The notes below the pieces were generated by a model, which was not told where the DNA came from, ran no database searches, and worked only from the letters and a program-made list of their open reading frames with translations. From contig CM025849.1 in assembly GCA_003952965.2 (NCBI GenBank), positions 28,168,951 to 28,232,950 of the forward strand: a DNA stretch of 64,000 nucleotides, in the 5' to 3' direction. The position numbers and the translations under genes are program-made. The DNA is from Morella rubra. Its lineage: Eukaryota > Streptophyta > Magnoliopsida > Fagales > Myricaceae. This document shows, in pieces, positions 46,656 through 58,465 of this stretch (its first letter is position 1; every line of letters starts with the position of its first letter).

Positions 46656-47594
46656 TGTAGGTTCAATAATTGTTTCTTCGTGGGTTTCATTTTTTGGAAA
46701 CCAGATGGCTACGAACTCTGTTTATATTTTGTTTTTTCTTATTTTGATGATTTTTTTACTGGGTTTCTTTTCCCCCACACCTTGCTCCTTAGCTAAGACA
46801 AATATTGCATAAGAAAAATCTTCTCAAAAAGTTGTAGAATTTTATTTCTTTTGTCTATGAATATAAGTATTGAATGTTAGAAATGGATTGCAAGAGAACA
46901 GAGCATTGATCATTAAAAAAGCACTGTCATTTTCGAATGCAAACACGTAAGTTCTTACAGCTATAAATTACACAACTCAGAACCCTTCAAGTTCTTCCTT
47001 TAATTCTTCTACTTGGTTCAGCTTTGGACCAAGCTCCTGTTAAGCAAGCATCTCTTGTCGCTGCTTTTATTCAAGAAGTCCCTCTCCTATTGCTGTGACA
47101 AAACAGAGGAATATTTCAGCACCAAACATGTTTGTTATTTTGCCCAAATGGGCCAGGTGTACTGTGTGCTGTGATGCTGATGGTGATGGCATTGAGCAAA
47201 CTTTGAATTTATTGAGATCTGTAACTCAAAAATCTAATTGTTAAGATAAGAGAATTCTAAATACCATTCATTTGAAAGAGCACTGAAGAACAGGAAGACC
47301 TGAAAAGTTGGCAGGAATATGATAGATTGCTAAACAAAATAAGAGGTTTCAGAAGTCCAGAAATTATCTTTGAATCATCTTGACAAAGTAAAAGAATTGG
47401 ATACAGCTAATGCATTTATTTTTTTGATTACAAAGCTCATACTTTATAATCACAAAATGATTTAGAAAGGAAGTAAAGTACAGTGACTTACAAATAACCA
47501 AGGTTTGGTATTTGGCTCAAATTGGGACCTCAAGGTTAGCACCTTACTCTGCGTTTTCTTTTGATACAAACACAGGATGATAATATGCACTTAC
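46656..47594. other. No recognised feature
   Basis: AT-rich DNA between the CACTA end and the LRR exons. Possible downstream part of the captured receptor-kinase sequence, but no kinase domain is detectable. Confidence 0.5.
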
Positions 47595-48360
47595 AACTTC
47601 AGCAACTTAGACATGTTGCTGTACGAAACTGGAATTGTAGTCCCATCAAAGTGATTGTTATCCAGTTGACTGTAAAACCAAGAAATCAACAGCATTCAGA
47701 AAATTGACAAAAGAGTGCTTGGGTAGTATACACAATAGGAAAAGGGAAATTTAGAAGTTATAACGTTCTTCAAGATGAGAAGCAAAAGCAATTGAAAACA
47801 AGTTCATAACTTCAAACTCTAATGACATTGTGTGATCAACAGAAATATATTTACATTCCAGGGAACAGAAACCATACAGAATCAGTAAATTGGCAATTCG
47901 GAGAACTCCGGTGGAAGATACCCTGATAAGTTGTTCTTATCAAGAAGCCTGCAGGTGCAGATTTGAAGACGGTCACTAATGTCATATATTATACAGACAG
48001 ATGACCTTCATTAAAAATACAAGAACTATGACCAATGACCAACTTACAAGTGAACCAAACTTGGTAATCTGAGCAGCTCCCGTGGGATTTGCCCACTAAT
48101 TGAATTGTTGTTCATATGACTGCTCACAAGGGGAAAAATAAAAGGAAAAAATGAAGTACATGTGTTAATCATTCTAGAACTGATTTTAGACAACAGAAAA
48201 TTTGAAACAAACTTACAAGTGCTTCGTTTTGTTTAAATATGAAAATGATACAGGTAGCGGTCCAGATATGTTGCTTTGGTCAATCTGTATTCTGTCCAAG
48301 TTTGGAAGATAACTAAGCTCTTCAGGTAAGGGACCTGTTAAATGGTTTCCATTCAGAAGC
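47595..48360 (-). pseudogene. LRR receptor-like kinase relic (four LRR exons, subfamily VIII-like)
   Basis: Minus-strand exons at 48,360-48,217, 48,119-48,048, 47,948-47,878 and 47,669-47,595 each have GT-AG borders and shared phase. They encode [75 protein letters not shown] and [20 protein letters not shown]. These match consecutive LRR exons of plant LRR kinases of the At1g06840 type. The third exon is 71 nt instead of 72: one A is missing after SELP, which gives a frameshift and stop. Neither signal peptide nor kinase exons were found, so it is a fragment, possibly carried with the CACTA end upstream. Confidence 0.85.
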
Positions 48361-49635
48361 CTGGAAACATAGAGTATTACCTACAGAATTAGATAGAAGG
48401 CAAATGTGCTACAGCTCTGCAGTATCAAAACACCTTGACACAGCCTAAGGGTAGTGAAAGCATAGAATTGCATAGATAAAGCCTATCTTCAACAGGATTT
48501 GGCAGCAAAAGAAAAGGCTACCTCCGCTTAAATATGCCACTCGCAGACACACACCACCATGTCACTAGATTGACAAGAATAGGCTAGCATTCTGCACACA
48601 CAAACACCAGTAACAGAGGGTAATACCACATGCCTAAGCTTAGCTTTTCAAGTATGGATTATTTCAAAGGAAATACAAATGTAAAGCAGAGAGAAAAAGT
48701 TGAAAATTCTCCAGTGGGTGAAAGAGCATCAATTCCAACTTTGAAAAAATTATCAGACAATGAGGGTTCTGGGACAAACCATCACTATAAACGCTCAGGA
48801 CTGAAACCATCACTATAAACACTCAGGTCAGCAAAGATCTCACCATCAGGAATTTGCAGATTAACTTTTCCAAAGCAGGACTCACTGGAACAATTCAATA
48901 TCTCTTAGAAACGAGCAAACATGGACTAAATCTCACTGCCTGCGCTTTTTGCAGCAAAGACTTCTCTTCAACCGAAAGGAAAATAAAATTAGCTAGCCCA
49001 TGAACAATTGCCTACTCTAATCTAAAGATGACAATATCGATTCAAACATCAGCACTGCCTAAATCGAAAACCCTTGAAGAAAATATTTACTAAAGGAAAG
49101 AATAATCAAGAAAAGTAGACAGGAAACCCTAAAACCCAACTAAAATCCCGAGACCTTTCCAAAGATTAAAGATAAGATCTCTCCGCAAAGGAGTTGGGAA
49201 TTAATAGAGCATATATACTTGGTGATAAAGCTGAGATTGGGAATGTCAGGCCCAAAAACGGAGGAGCTCTTGATGAGGCGAAGCTCAGCTGTCAGCGATT
49301 TACCGGTGGGGTCAACGACCACCGATCCAATCACAGATTAAAGATAGGTCTCAAAATCTTCATACTGTTCCAATCACAGATTAATTGGTCTCAAAATCAC
49401 ATCGGCAATGGCAATGAACTCGAAAGAAAGAGGAAAGATAGTGAGAAAGAAAAAGGGGAGAAGAGAAGAGAGAAGTGAGGCGGTTGGCAAAGAGAAGAAT
49501 AACAAGCGATGACAGAGGGCAATGGTCGCGAGAGTAAGAAGCGGCAAATGGCAAGCGAAAGTTGATTTGATTTTTTACTTTTAGTAACAGTAGTTTTACT
49601 TTTTAGTAACGGGAGTAACAAGGGGACGCGCAGAC
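48361..49635. other. No recognised gene
   Basis: A minus-strand open frame at 49,140-49,334 containing VVVDPTGKSLTAELRL is unrecognised. The stretch ends where paralogy to palindrome-1 flank resumes. Confidence 0.5.
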
Positions 49636-50420
49636 ATTGAATCCGTAAGTATTTGTGAAAGCCATAAGCTAATAATGGCATATAATGGTTGTGCTTGTTT
49701 GGTATCTGTATGTTTCTAAGCACTTAAATGATAACTTCATTCTAGAAATTGAATCCGGATCTCCATAGGTTTCTATAAAGAGGATCTGATATTTATTTGA
49801 ATTATGGATTGATCTAAATAGCATTTTGGTTTCATTACAGTGCTGATTTGTTAGTTTATTAGTTTGAATAGCTTAATATAAATGGAGGTTAACCGGAAAC
49901 CATCACCGCTATGAACCGATTTTTGCCCTTAACAGTGTAAGTATAGGTGCCTAATATTTAAAAATCAGCCTATCTGATGTAAATGTCGATTTTGACCAAA
50001 ACCGACACTTATACTGGAGATGAACAACCCTATGCATCCCGGCTTGTAACTGTCCATATAAATGAGCCGAATCCTAGAAGAACTCAGACCAGTGACAATT
50101 ACACGATGATTGATTGGTTGGAGACATACAATGATTGCTGCTAACAACTTTAAAGGCATGTCAAAAAACATTCTACACCCTGAACTCACTGTTTTATATG
50201 ACTACCAATTAGGCGAAGAAGTTGACTTCAATGTAAACTATAGTTTAGTATGCTTAGAACCCCACTTCGCTTTTAATCCAGTGAAGTGACTTTAATTTTC
50301 AAAATGCCACTTTTCTCTATAGAATGAAAACCATAAAAAAAAAAGAAAAAAAAAAGAAGCCTTTTTATTTATTTTTTTCGATATGACTGTATGAAAGTTT
50401 TACCTGTAACCCGACAACGT
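49636..50420. repeat. Paralogue of palindrome-1 arm sequence (8,270-8,990 inverted)
   Basis: GGCATATAATGG, TTGAATCCGGATCTCCATAG, GATTGATTGGTTGGAGACAT and AATTAGGCGAAGAAGTT occur in the same order as in the right arm (about 21,340-22,000). Together with 45,858-46,274 this shows that the 3.4 kb between them replaced about 120 bp of the ancestral sequence. Confidence 0.8.
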
Positions 50421-50568
50421 GTGGCTGGCCCTAACAAACAGAGAGATGTCCTGTAATAGGGGATTGATTGATCGGGCAGATACTTGTCTCAAAGTTTGTA
50501 GTGAAGACGTACGGATAATGGGGTTGGCTTTGACGTAGGTAGACGGACTCACGCACATATGCATTTGG

Positions 50569-50706
50569 AAAGTTAAAATTTTAATAAAATTTTACTTTCA
50601 TAAAATATATTTTAAAATTTTATCTTTATTTTTATCACTGTTTATTAATTTTAATATATTTTTTTAATAATATAAAATTTTATTAAAATTTTATACTCAA
50701 ACACTA
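50569..50706. repeat. AT-rich MITE-like palindromic element
   Basis: AAAATTTTAATAAAATTTTA near 50,575 is inverted near 50,670 (TAAAATTTTATTAAAATTTTA-like). Outer ends are GCATTTGG and CAAACACT. It is about 138 bp and non-coding. Confidence 0.45.
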
Positions 50707-52656
50707 CAATAATTAATCACTTAAATTTGGCCCTGAGTGAATTACGTCACCGAGCTTGATAGTTGTGTGTGTTTTGTCGTTAAACTTGTACAAAGACGGT
50801 GCAGAACGACTTGGCCTCGATCAATTGTCGCATTGTACCCACACACCAATATCAATGGAAGAATGTAATGTGTCGACGTCTTTTTGTGCATGCATGGTCA
50901 CGCTTACGGCTTATCTTAAGACTGACATGATAGAATTTCTAGGAAATCACTTCTACGCTGCAAGACTCTCATGGCACCTTTTTTTCTAAGCGACTCACAT
51001 GACACTCATACTTTCCAATTTAATGATTTTTACCACTCAGATGACAGGCAGCTAATGAACATGGGGTTTAAAGGCTATGGATTTCAGTATATATTTTCTT
51101 CCGGTGACTAATTATTTTTGAATTACTTTTTTTTTTTTAAATATGTTATTCCAATTACACTAAATTATATATAAAAATAAATATAACGGTCTAGATTTCA
51201 CATGACCCGTTCCGTTAAAAATTTAATTTTTACAATAATAAAAGAACTTATTTTTTTTCTAAGATTTTTTTAAATTCTAAAATTTTAAAATATAACATAT
51301 TTTTTAATATTATTTATAAATAATTTTAACATAAATATCAATAAAATTAATAACACTTAAAAATTCTTAAAATATTAAAAATTCTACCGAACATCTCAAG
51401 AGTGTAAAGGTACACCCGACTTTCCAAATCCTAACAAAAGTGGGAGGCCCTGCTTTGAATTCAGAACCTCGTTCCTCCACTGTAAGTACTCGTGGAAGGC
51501 TCTGCCACTTCTGTGCAGTCCTACGATATCGTAGATAAGGTTAATAATGCCCAATCACTCAAGCACATGATTGAGACATGGCGGGACTTTTCAGGCTTTT
51601 TCTCTCCATACTGTGCAGCCTTTTTCCTGTCAGTCCTTACGTGTGAGGTGTCTATAAAGGTCCAAAATAAATACCCTTTTACCTATTGATGACTGACCCC
51701 ATATGGTGGATGTCTCCTACGTACAGGTATAGAAGCGAGAAAGGCGTCTCGTACGTAGGAAGCATTTACCTATGACTTCAGCACGGCCAAAGTCAAAATA
51801 AGGCTAAACAATATTTATGCCCTCCCACAGTACCGGCATCGTATACCCGAAAAACTCGGTTTATATGTATCCAAATCTTGAAACCGATGGCTGTACAATT
51901 TGCAAGAAAAAACAAAAACATCAAAATCTAGTTGACCAAGCAACTCGTAATTAAATTACTTCTCAACTGTAATTGGGTCATCTGTAGGGTCTCCATCGGC
52001 ACGTACATAACCTAAAGCAAATTAATTAGTGTCAAAAGCGACCTCTGATAGATCATTGTGGTCCATTTGGATTATGACTTACGAACCCATTTATATACAC
52101 ACGCGCTCATATATCTGGGCTAACTCCTCGACTCAAAAGTTATGGATCCAATTAGGACTCCCGTTGATCATCTACCTAGTCAAGATTTGTGTCCATGTTT
52201 TGTTTTGCTTCTTGGCAATTTGGGGTGGAGTAAAGGAGGACATGACAGCTCACGAGCCAATTAGGCACGCTAGCAAGATTCGTGTCTATGGTTCCCCATG
52301 TTAGTGGTTTACCGTACGAGTCTATGATTTGTTGCAATGAAACAAAACATGAACCGGGATTTATAGGCTAGTGTTGTTGAATAAAATCGTTTTTTTTTTT
52401 TCTGTCTTTTACATGAACAAGAGAGATAAAGTGAGTAAGGAGACAATTATTGAGAAAAGGCGACTCATGAGGGGACATTTATATATTTTTTAATACAAAC
52501 TAAAATATAACAGGCAAGACCTAAGGACTCAGAATAAAACAAGACAACCGACTAGCAGAGACACATAAATTAATACATAGATCAAGCTAGTTCAGACACT
52601 TAATTAAGGCTAAAAGCAGAACAATACCCCTCTTTTATTTAGTCACTATCAAAAGT
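50707..52656. other. Second copy of the B3-gene 3' flank
   Basis: Parallels about 24,000-25,800: GGGGTTTAAAGGCTATGGAT, GTGGAAGGCTCTGCCACTTC and TATACCCGAAAAACTCG occur in the same order. Nothing coding was recognised. Confidence 0.6.
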
Positions 52657-53124
52657 CTATAACTTAATATATGCCTTCATCATTAGGCCTCTTAGCTCCT
52701 CACAATTTTGGCACCTCAACTCAAAAATTCGAATGATATCTCCTTCTTGTAGCTTCTTGGAAAACTCCTTCCACCCTTTTCCTCTGAGATAATATTTATT
52801 ACCTCTGTCAAAATGCATGAGTTTTAATTGCATTGTTTCGTCAAATAATGGAAAATTCGCTTTAGGCACTCTATGTTCATCGCCTCTCTGTATATAAATT
52901 CCATGTGAGTCTTTTATGTCACTACGAGATAGTTCTTTACATAACAACTGATCTTCAGGTCCAGACTTAACCTTTTCAACATCTGGACATCTAAGACACG
53001 GATGGCCGAAAGAATAAATACGTCCGGAGGCTGAACCTGCACCTTCAGCCATTCCACAGTATAATGCCAAATTCAGGTCCATTCCTTCTGCATTCCTATA
53101 ATTGTCAAATTGGATTGAAAACAA
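52657..53124 (-). CDS. Small B3-like DNA-binding protein, copy 2
   Basis: The 155-codon frame closely matches copy 1 (25,811-26,293): RIYSFGHPCLRCPDVEKV, KELSRSDIKDSHGIYIQ and KKLQEGDIIRIFELRCQNCE. Compared with copy 1 it lacks about four residues (AVDD in copy 1) before KKLQ. The stretch just before the shared MDLNLALY is out of frame because one G is missing from ATGGCAGAAGG, so the useful start is probably the methionine at about 53,082. Its outer part forms the left arm of palindrome 2, and its mirror begins at 63,813. Function unknown; DNA-binding role inferred from the B3-like fold pattern. Confidence 0.65.
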   Translation of the reverse strand: MFSIQFDNYRNAEGMDLNLALYCGMAEGAGSASGRIYSFGHPCLRCPDVEKVKSGPEDQLLCKELSRSDIKDSHGIYIQRGDEHRVPKANFPLFDETMQLKLMHFDRGNKYYLRGKGWKEFSKKLQEGDIIRIFELRCQNCEELRGLMMKAYIKL

Positions 53125-56100
53125 AAGGTCAGATCAGACGCATGCCTTTGATCTGTTATTCGTACACATAGCAATTGAAGCAACAGAGGCAAAATGTCAG
53201 TTTAGCATTGGAGAAAACCACACAGAATGATGAATTGATCTTAAAGTCACACTAGTTTTACTTTTTCATATAGCGAGTCAATGTTTTACTAAGACTCTTG
53301 CAAAAATGAGAAGTGCGTGCATTCCCTAGCGAAGACAAACAAACAAACAAAAGCGTGACTGTACGTAGAACGCGCCGCTATGGTTTTCTACGTCCGACTG
53401 CAAGAGAACAGTACCAAAACCTGTGAAACCAGCCTCACGCTATGCCCTCCACTTTAGGAACCACAAGGCCCAAGCTTTCACCTGGGTCACATGGTTCAGC
53501 TCTGCACTTGGAACCGTACCAAAACCTGAAAAGCTCATAAACTTTGGTCGTCAAGTAGTCCAAAACAGTCGTGCCGCTTTCAACTCCTGGCAAACCGAGG
53601 AGGCCGACCTTCCGAGGCTAAATCCTCGCCGGTGGGACGGGGATCTACCCATACCTCATCGTCATTCTTTTACCTGTTCCTTGCAGTAGCTCTCCTCCCA
53701 TAGCCGGATCCTGCTCATCCACTCGCCGGACATATTTTCCTCCCCTCACCGGCTCCAGCAATACAAGAATACATGAGATTAGTGCTAACACTTCCCTCTG
53801 TTCACCAATTTTGTACTCCCCAACTCCTGCAAACAAAATACAAGAATGCCTACCAACATCGAAGTCAAAAGAACTGTGAGGTTGTCTTCAAGCTCAGTAC
53901 TTATGGTGAGCGAGGTCTTCTTCTCCGCCCTTTTTTCTCCTCTTTCTGCTTCAGCGAAAGCCATGGCCACTATGACGAAACCAGGTGCCCTTACCCCCTC
54001 TCTAGACCAGGTTTCTTGTACGAATATACCCTGGAACAATTTATGAATCTGAAAGTTGTAGGGAAAGAATTTAAGAATCTAATTAATTCCTTGTACAAGC
54101 TTTCATGGCGGTCCCACGCAGAAATTTGAACTTCTGCCATCCAGCACGAAACCCTTTCCCCTCAAAAAGAATCAAGAACAGCAAAGAAGAGAAAAACCCT
54201 TTTAACATAAGAACTGATTTTCCATAGAACCCCGGACAATGAAGCGATTGAATGAAAAGAAGAAAAAAGCAAAAACCAACAGTAATATTCGGCGAGTGGA
54301 TGAGCAGGATCCGGCTATATATGGGAGGAGAGCAACTGCAGGGAATAGGATAAAAAAATGGAAATGAGAAAAAACATGGTAAAGAAGGAGGACTGGAGCG
54401 ATCTTGAACAACTCCGACAACGAGGCTGACAACGGAATCCCGACATGGTGGAGGACGATGGGGTCGTTTGTTCTTACCTGTCGGGGAGCACTTAGACGTA
54501 CATTGCTTTCCATCTATCAAACTGTTTAGCAACAATAAATGAACTATCGAAGTGTTCTAATTACTTGCCAAAAACAGTTCCTAACAAGTTACTGTACACA
54601 TCCAACAAGACATGAATTACCTCGTACCAATGACAATCATATATCAAAATACTATGAAAACACTCAAAGAATGGGAAGGAATAAAAGAGCTCTGAAGAAG
54701 TCTTGTGGAAATGATACCTTAGTGTTCTCTCGCTGATCTATTGCAGCTTGAGCTTCTGTGGAGAGTATGGCCCGCGTTGTAGGCAATCGAGTTTATGCGA
54801 CCCAAAGCGTGTCGAGATTTATAGCAACATCTCAAACCGTGTTGCCTTTTTAAACTTCACTAGCATTAGATGTTAAAAAAAAGTTGGCCGCAATCGAGTT
54901 TAGATTACTGTTTTTTGACTTGGACCCTCATGGTAGGCCCAAGACAAAAGTATTCTAGGTTACATCTTTTGTCGGAGCTGTGGAAAATTTTCACGTACGG
55001 TCCAAACGAATTATAACTATGGAGTTAGGAGACGTGTGAGGCTTGGCTACTGGCTAGGCAATTAAACGACGTGCGTGCGTGATTAATTAATGTACGTATG
55101 CCCCCTATATATACGGTTAACAATAAATCAGGAGTCTCATGATCAAGTAGTTAATAGTTGGCTAGGCAATAATAGTGTAACACACACCTGATCCCCAATA
55201 TCCTTGTCTAAAAATTTTATGGAATATCACTTCATGAGCGACAATTTTCGATTCTTTAAAGGGAGAATTTTCTGCCAAAAGGTGTTTTTTTTTTTTTAAT
55301 GAAAAAAAAAAAAAAAAAAAATTTTTTTTTTTTTTTCAAATTTTTTCATAGGCGCAAAGGGGGAGGAAGAGAACTTCCAAAATCTTTTGCCCCCTCCGCC
55401 GTGGAAGGAGGTGGATATGAGCTCAAATTTGAAGCCAGCCACAAATGCTACATAAAGAGATGTAAGTCCGGCCATTAGATTAGGTATTTAACTTGACATG
55501 TGAAGGTTATCGAGACGCAAAGAAAAATGTCAAAAGAATGTTATCACTGATTATTCAATAGTTGCAATAAGGTTAGCTAGAGATTAATTATAGAGATTGG
55601 CAGGAGAGATTAATTAGATACACACGAATTTGATGACAAGGAGTTAATTAAACTATGTTGGTGGACCGGGTAAGTAAGGATCGACAGTTAATTAATTAAT
55701 GGGTGAGTTAGCCACATAAATATGTAGTCAACTCAATGGGTTTAGTAATGTGCTGGTCACAGATAAAGGGAGCATGGAGTTTAATAGAGCAAACTTGTGG
55801 GGGCAAGCGATGGTGATGTGACCTGATCAGAAAGGTCGGACTGGTCGAGAGGAAGTAGAAGACCCAGACCCCCACGTGAGTGGAGTCAGAAAACCATCAA
55901 ACGGTTTTGTTTGTACTTGGCTTAAATGTTTGGATTTGTGCAATATGGAAAGGGATTGAGAATATTCTTGAATTTACTTCTATTGGTCATGGACCATAAA
56001 GAGGCTAGAAAAAATAACGTTGGTGGTTAAGTGCCGGGTTTCTTTTACTAGGCTGAGTTTTTGTCGGTAATGATCAGAAATTTTCTGTTTGAGAGGTGTT

Positions 56101-56126
56101 TTTGGGTGTATTTCACACCTTTTTAC
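53125..56126. other. Upstream block of B3 copy 2 and distal arm DNA
   Basis: Paralogous to 26,294-28,377 up to about 54,560, then to the array unit at 37,750. 55,030-55,890 is the reverse of sequence like 40,960-41,600. A poly-A/poly-T block at about 55,283-55,336 replaces ordinary sequence present in the mirror arm. Long open frames at 53,773-54,129 and 54,083-54,535 have no recognisable domain and are probably non-coding. Confidence 0.5.
53683..54345. repeat. Short inverted repeat nested inside the arm
   Basis: CATAGCCGGATCCTGCTCAT (about 53,699) is inverted at about 54,287-54,345 (GAGTGGATGAGCAGGATCCG). The repeat is about 58 bp per side with ~550 bp between, and its mirror lies at about 62,565-63,227. 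The paralogous block near 26,870-26,980 lacks this insert, which suggests a small fold-back insertion before palindrome 2 formed. Confidence 0.75.
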
Positions 56127-56134
56127 ATAGGGCG

Positions 56135-57654
56135 TAGGGGTGTAAGTCCGGTCTGGCCTCCGTCTAAGCTTCGGCTCCTTTTTATATAGGGCGTAACAGA
56201 ATTTGTTGGATAGCAAGTCTGAAGTGGAAATATATTTAATGGAGGATATTGAACCTAAAGATCCTAATTTTGATATCCTCAATTGGTGGAGAGTGAATGC
56301 ACCAAAATTTCCTGTTCTTGCACGAATTTCTCGAGATGTTCTTGCTATCCCTATTACTACAGTGCATTCAGAGTCAGTCTTTAGCATAAGGGGTCGGGTA
56401 TTAGATTCTTTCGAAGTTCGTTGGCACCAAAAACGGTAGAAGGACTCATTTGTGCTCGAAATTGGTTGACATCCAAGATCATATATTCTGCTGATGATGA
56501 TGAGGATGAGGAACCTGAAGTTACTTGATGGGACAGAAGATCCCGCTAGTTATATGATGGACATAGGTATATACAAAATTTTACATTTCTACTTTCACTT
56601 AATTAAAATTTTTTATGAGCTCCTTGTTAATAAATTTGTTTTTTTTGCAGAGATGATTTCTAATGCTGCATCGATCGTGGATTCGTGATTGATTGACGTT
56701 TGGTTATGTTCTTTTTCTTACTTGAGTTGATACTTGTTATAACTTCTAAGTTCGTATTGTAATATTCTTCTATTTCGAGTTATGTCAGCATACACTATGT
56801 TTTTTCGGTTATTGTTTCCATCGAGTCTTGACCACTTTTATTATTAAGCCCATAATATTTCTTTAGCTATTTAGGAATTGTGATGGTGTCTAGGTTACTA
56901 TTTACTAGGTGACTTTGTGAATATGTGATCGTGAATTTTGTGAATTACATATTGTTTTGAGATTTATTGAATCTGAATTTTGTTATTTGCATGTTTTTTT
57001 GGGATTTATTGAATATGGATTTTGTGAATTGCATGTTTTTAGATTTATTTTTACACTTATTTGTCAATTGCATGTTTTAGGATTTTCGATTTTTAAAATA
57101 GGTTGCTAGGATGTTGTTTTTGGTTTTCAAAAGATCAACAATGAGTTGTTGGTTTTTGAATATTATGGGCTAAATAAAATGGCCATCAAAACTAATATGA
57201 TCATAATATGATATGGTTGTCTTAGTTTGAATTTTAAAGGATGGCCAACATTTTACTCCAAAATTCAACTCTAATCACTTGTGTCTTGGTGAGTTGATGT
57301 TGATGTGGTGCAAGTGCAATGTAAATTCTTAATTTTTATTTGTATACTTATTGTATTTATATAATTGAGATAATGAATTGAGAAATGTTCTTATGAAGAT
57401 CAGGTTGTATATTTTAATTTTTTGATATATGTTATTTGTGAATTGTGATGAATGAATAACATCTTTATTTTTTGTAAAAAAGGCTTAAATGGGCAAAAAA
57501 ATATAGCCCAAAACATTGTCGGAATTCCGCTATCCGCTATCCGCTTCCGCAAGAGTCGGAAGCGAAAGCGGAATCTATTTTGGCATCCGCTAGTTAGCGG
57601 ACTGGATGTCGGAATGTTAAATTCCGCTTCCAACATGTCCACTATTCACCCCCA
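56135..57654 (+). mobile_element. hAT transposon derivative (left arm)
   Basis: The termini TAGGGGTG and, inverted, TGGGGGTG are flanked by an imperfect 8-base target duplication, ATAGGGCG / ATAGAACG. The empty site is visible at about 23,940. Only the C-terminal part of a transposase remains (56,200-56,527), plus subterminal GCGGAAGCGGAT-type repeats near 57,530-57,610. An internally deleted, non-autonomous element. Confidence 0.82.
56200..56527 (+). pseudogene. hAT transposase C-terminal dimerisation region (left arm)
   Basis: The translation includes SEVEIYLMEDIEPKDPNFDI, LNWWRVNAPKFPVLARISRD and VHSESVFSI, then LAPKTVEGLICARNWLTSK in another frame. This is the conserved C-terminal region of RICESLEEPER-type hAT transposases. 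A small deletion near 56,420 breaks the frame. Confidence 0.85.
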
Positions 57655-58388
57655 ATAGAACGTTTCTATGGGTCATGGGGTTGATGCTTTTCTTAAATTC
57701 TTTTTCGTGAGTAGCAGTTTGTGTGCCCACGTCATGGAAGACTGTACCGTGCCTTTTGTGGTCCTGCTTAGGTACGGTTTCTTCCAAGCAAATTTAAGGG
57801 CACGGTTTATTTTTAAAATTATTTTAGAATATAAATATATATTAAAAAAAATTTAAAAATTAATATTTAAAAATTTAAAAAATTTATTAAAAAATATCAA
57901 TATATTTTATATAATCTTCTAATAATTTTTTACACAAAATTTTAATAATTTTTTTTAAAAAAAATTATAATAAATCTTTTTTCTTTATATTTTGTTTTAC
58001 GCTAGGATTTCAATTTTTTTTTTATTAAACAATTATTAAATCATTTCTTTCTATAATACCTTTCCTATAACTCTAATAAAAATTTAATATTCTTTACAAA
58101 TTTTTTTTATTAATCTTTACACAAAAACTTATAAAATTATAATCTACATAAATATTCACAATTTTATCAAAATGATACAATTTTTTAAGAAACTAACGCC
58201 CCTTGTCTTTAATATTCTTTGCCCATCCTGGAATTGATGATAGAAGTTCGAGGAGATCACTTTTACGCTGCAAGACTCACATGTCACTTACTTTCCAATT
58301 TAATGATTTTTACCACTCGGATGACAGGCAGCTAATGAAGATGGGGTTTAAAGGCTATGGATTTCAGTATATATTTTCTTCCGCTGAC
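57655..58388. other. Innermost left arm of palindrome 2
   Basis: Paralogous to 23,943-24,190 but interrupted at 57,780-58,200 by an AT-rich MITE-like element (outer phrase TTAAGGGCACGG, inner phrase AAACTAACGCCCC). The mirror lies at 58,660-59,100. No gene. Confidence 0.6.
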
Positions 58389-58465
58389 TTATTTATTTTT
58401 ATATATAATTTAGTATAATTTGAATAAGAAATTATAAAAAAAAAAAATTAATTCAAAAATAATTA
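58389..58465. other. Palindrome 2 spacer
   Basis: About 77 AT-rich bases between CCGCTGAC (58,381-58,388) and GTCAGCGG (58,466-58,473). Read on the minus strand, the spacer continues the right arm as TAATTATTTTTGAATTA, the same continuation seen in paralogues at about 24,200 and 51,110. The spacer therefore belongs to the right-arm copy and the fold point is at its left edge. Confidence 0.8.

Larger units (their letters stand above)
52910..58388. repeat. Palindrome 2, left arm
   Basis: Reverse complement of 58,466-64,000. For 53,773-54,736 against 62,174-63,137 paired coordinates sum to 116,910 and frames are almost identical in translation. Nearer the centre the sum drops to 116,853, with many 1-3 base indels. 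The start given is only the mirror of the window edge; the arm may extend further left. Confidence 0.93.

Noticed and set aside
53773-54535. Overlapping open frames of up to 150 codons, mirrored at 62,375-63,137
   Set aside because: The mirrored identity reflects the palindrome, not selection. Both strands are open and no domain is recognisable.
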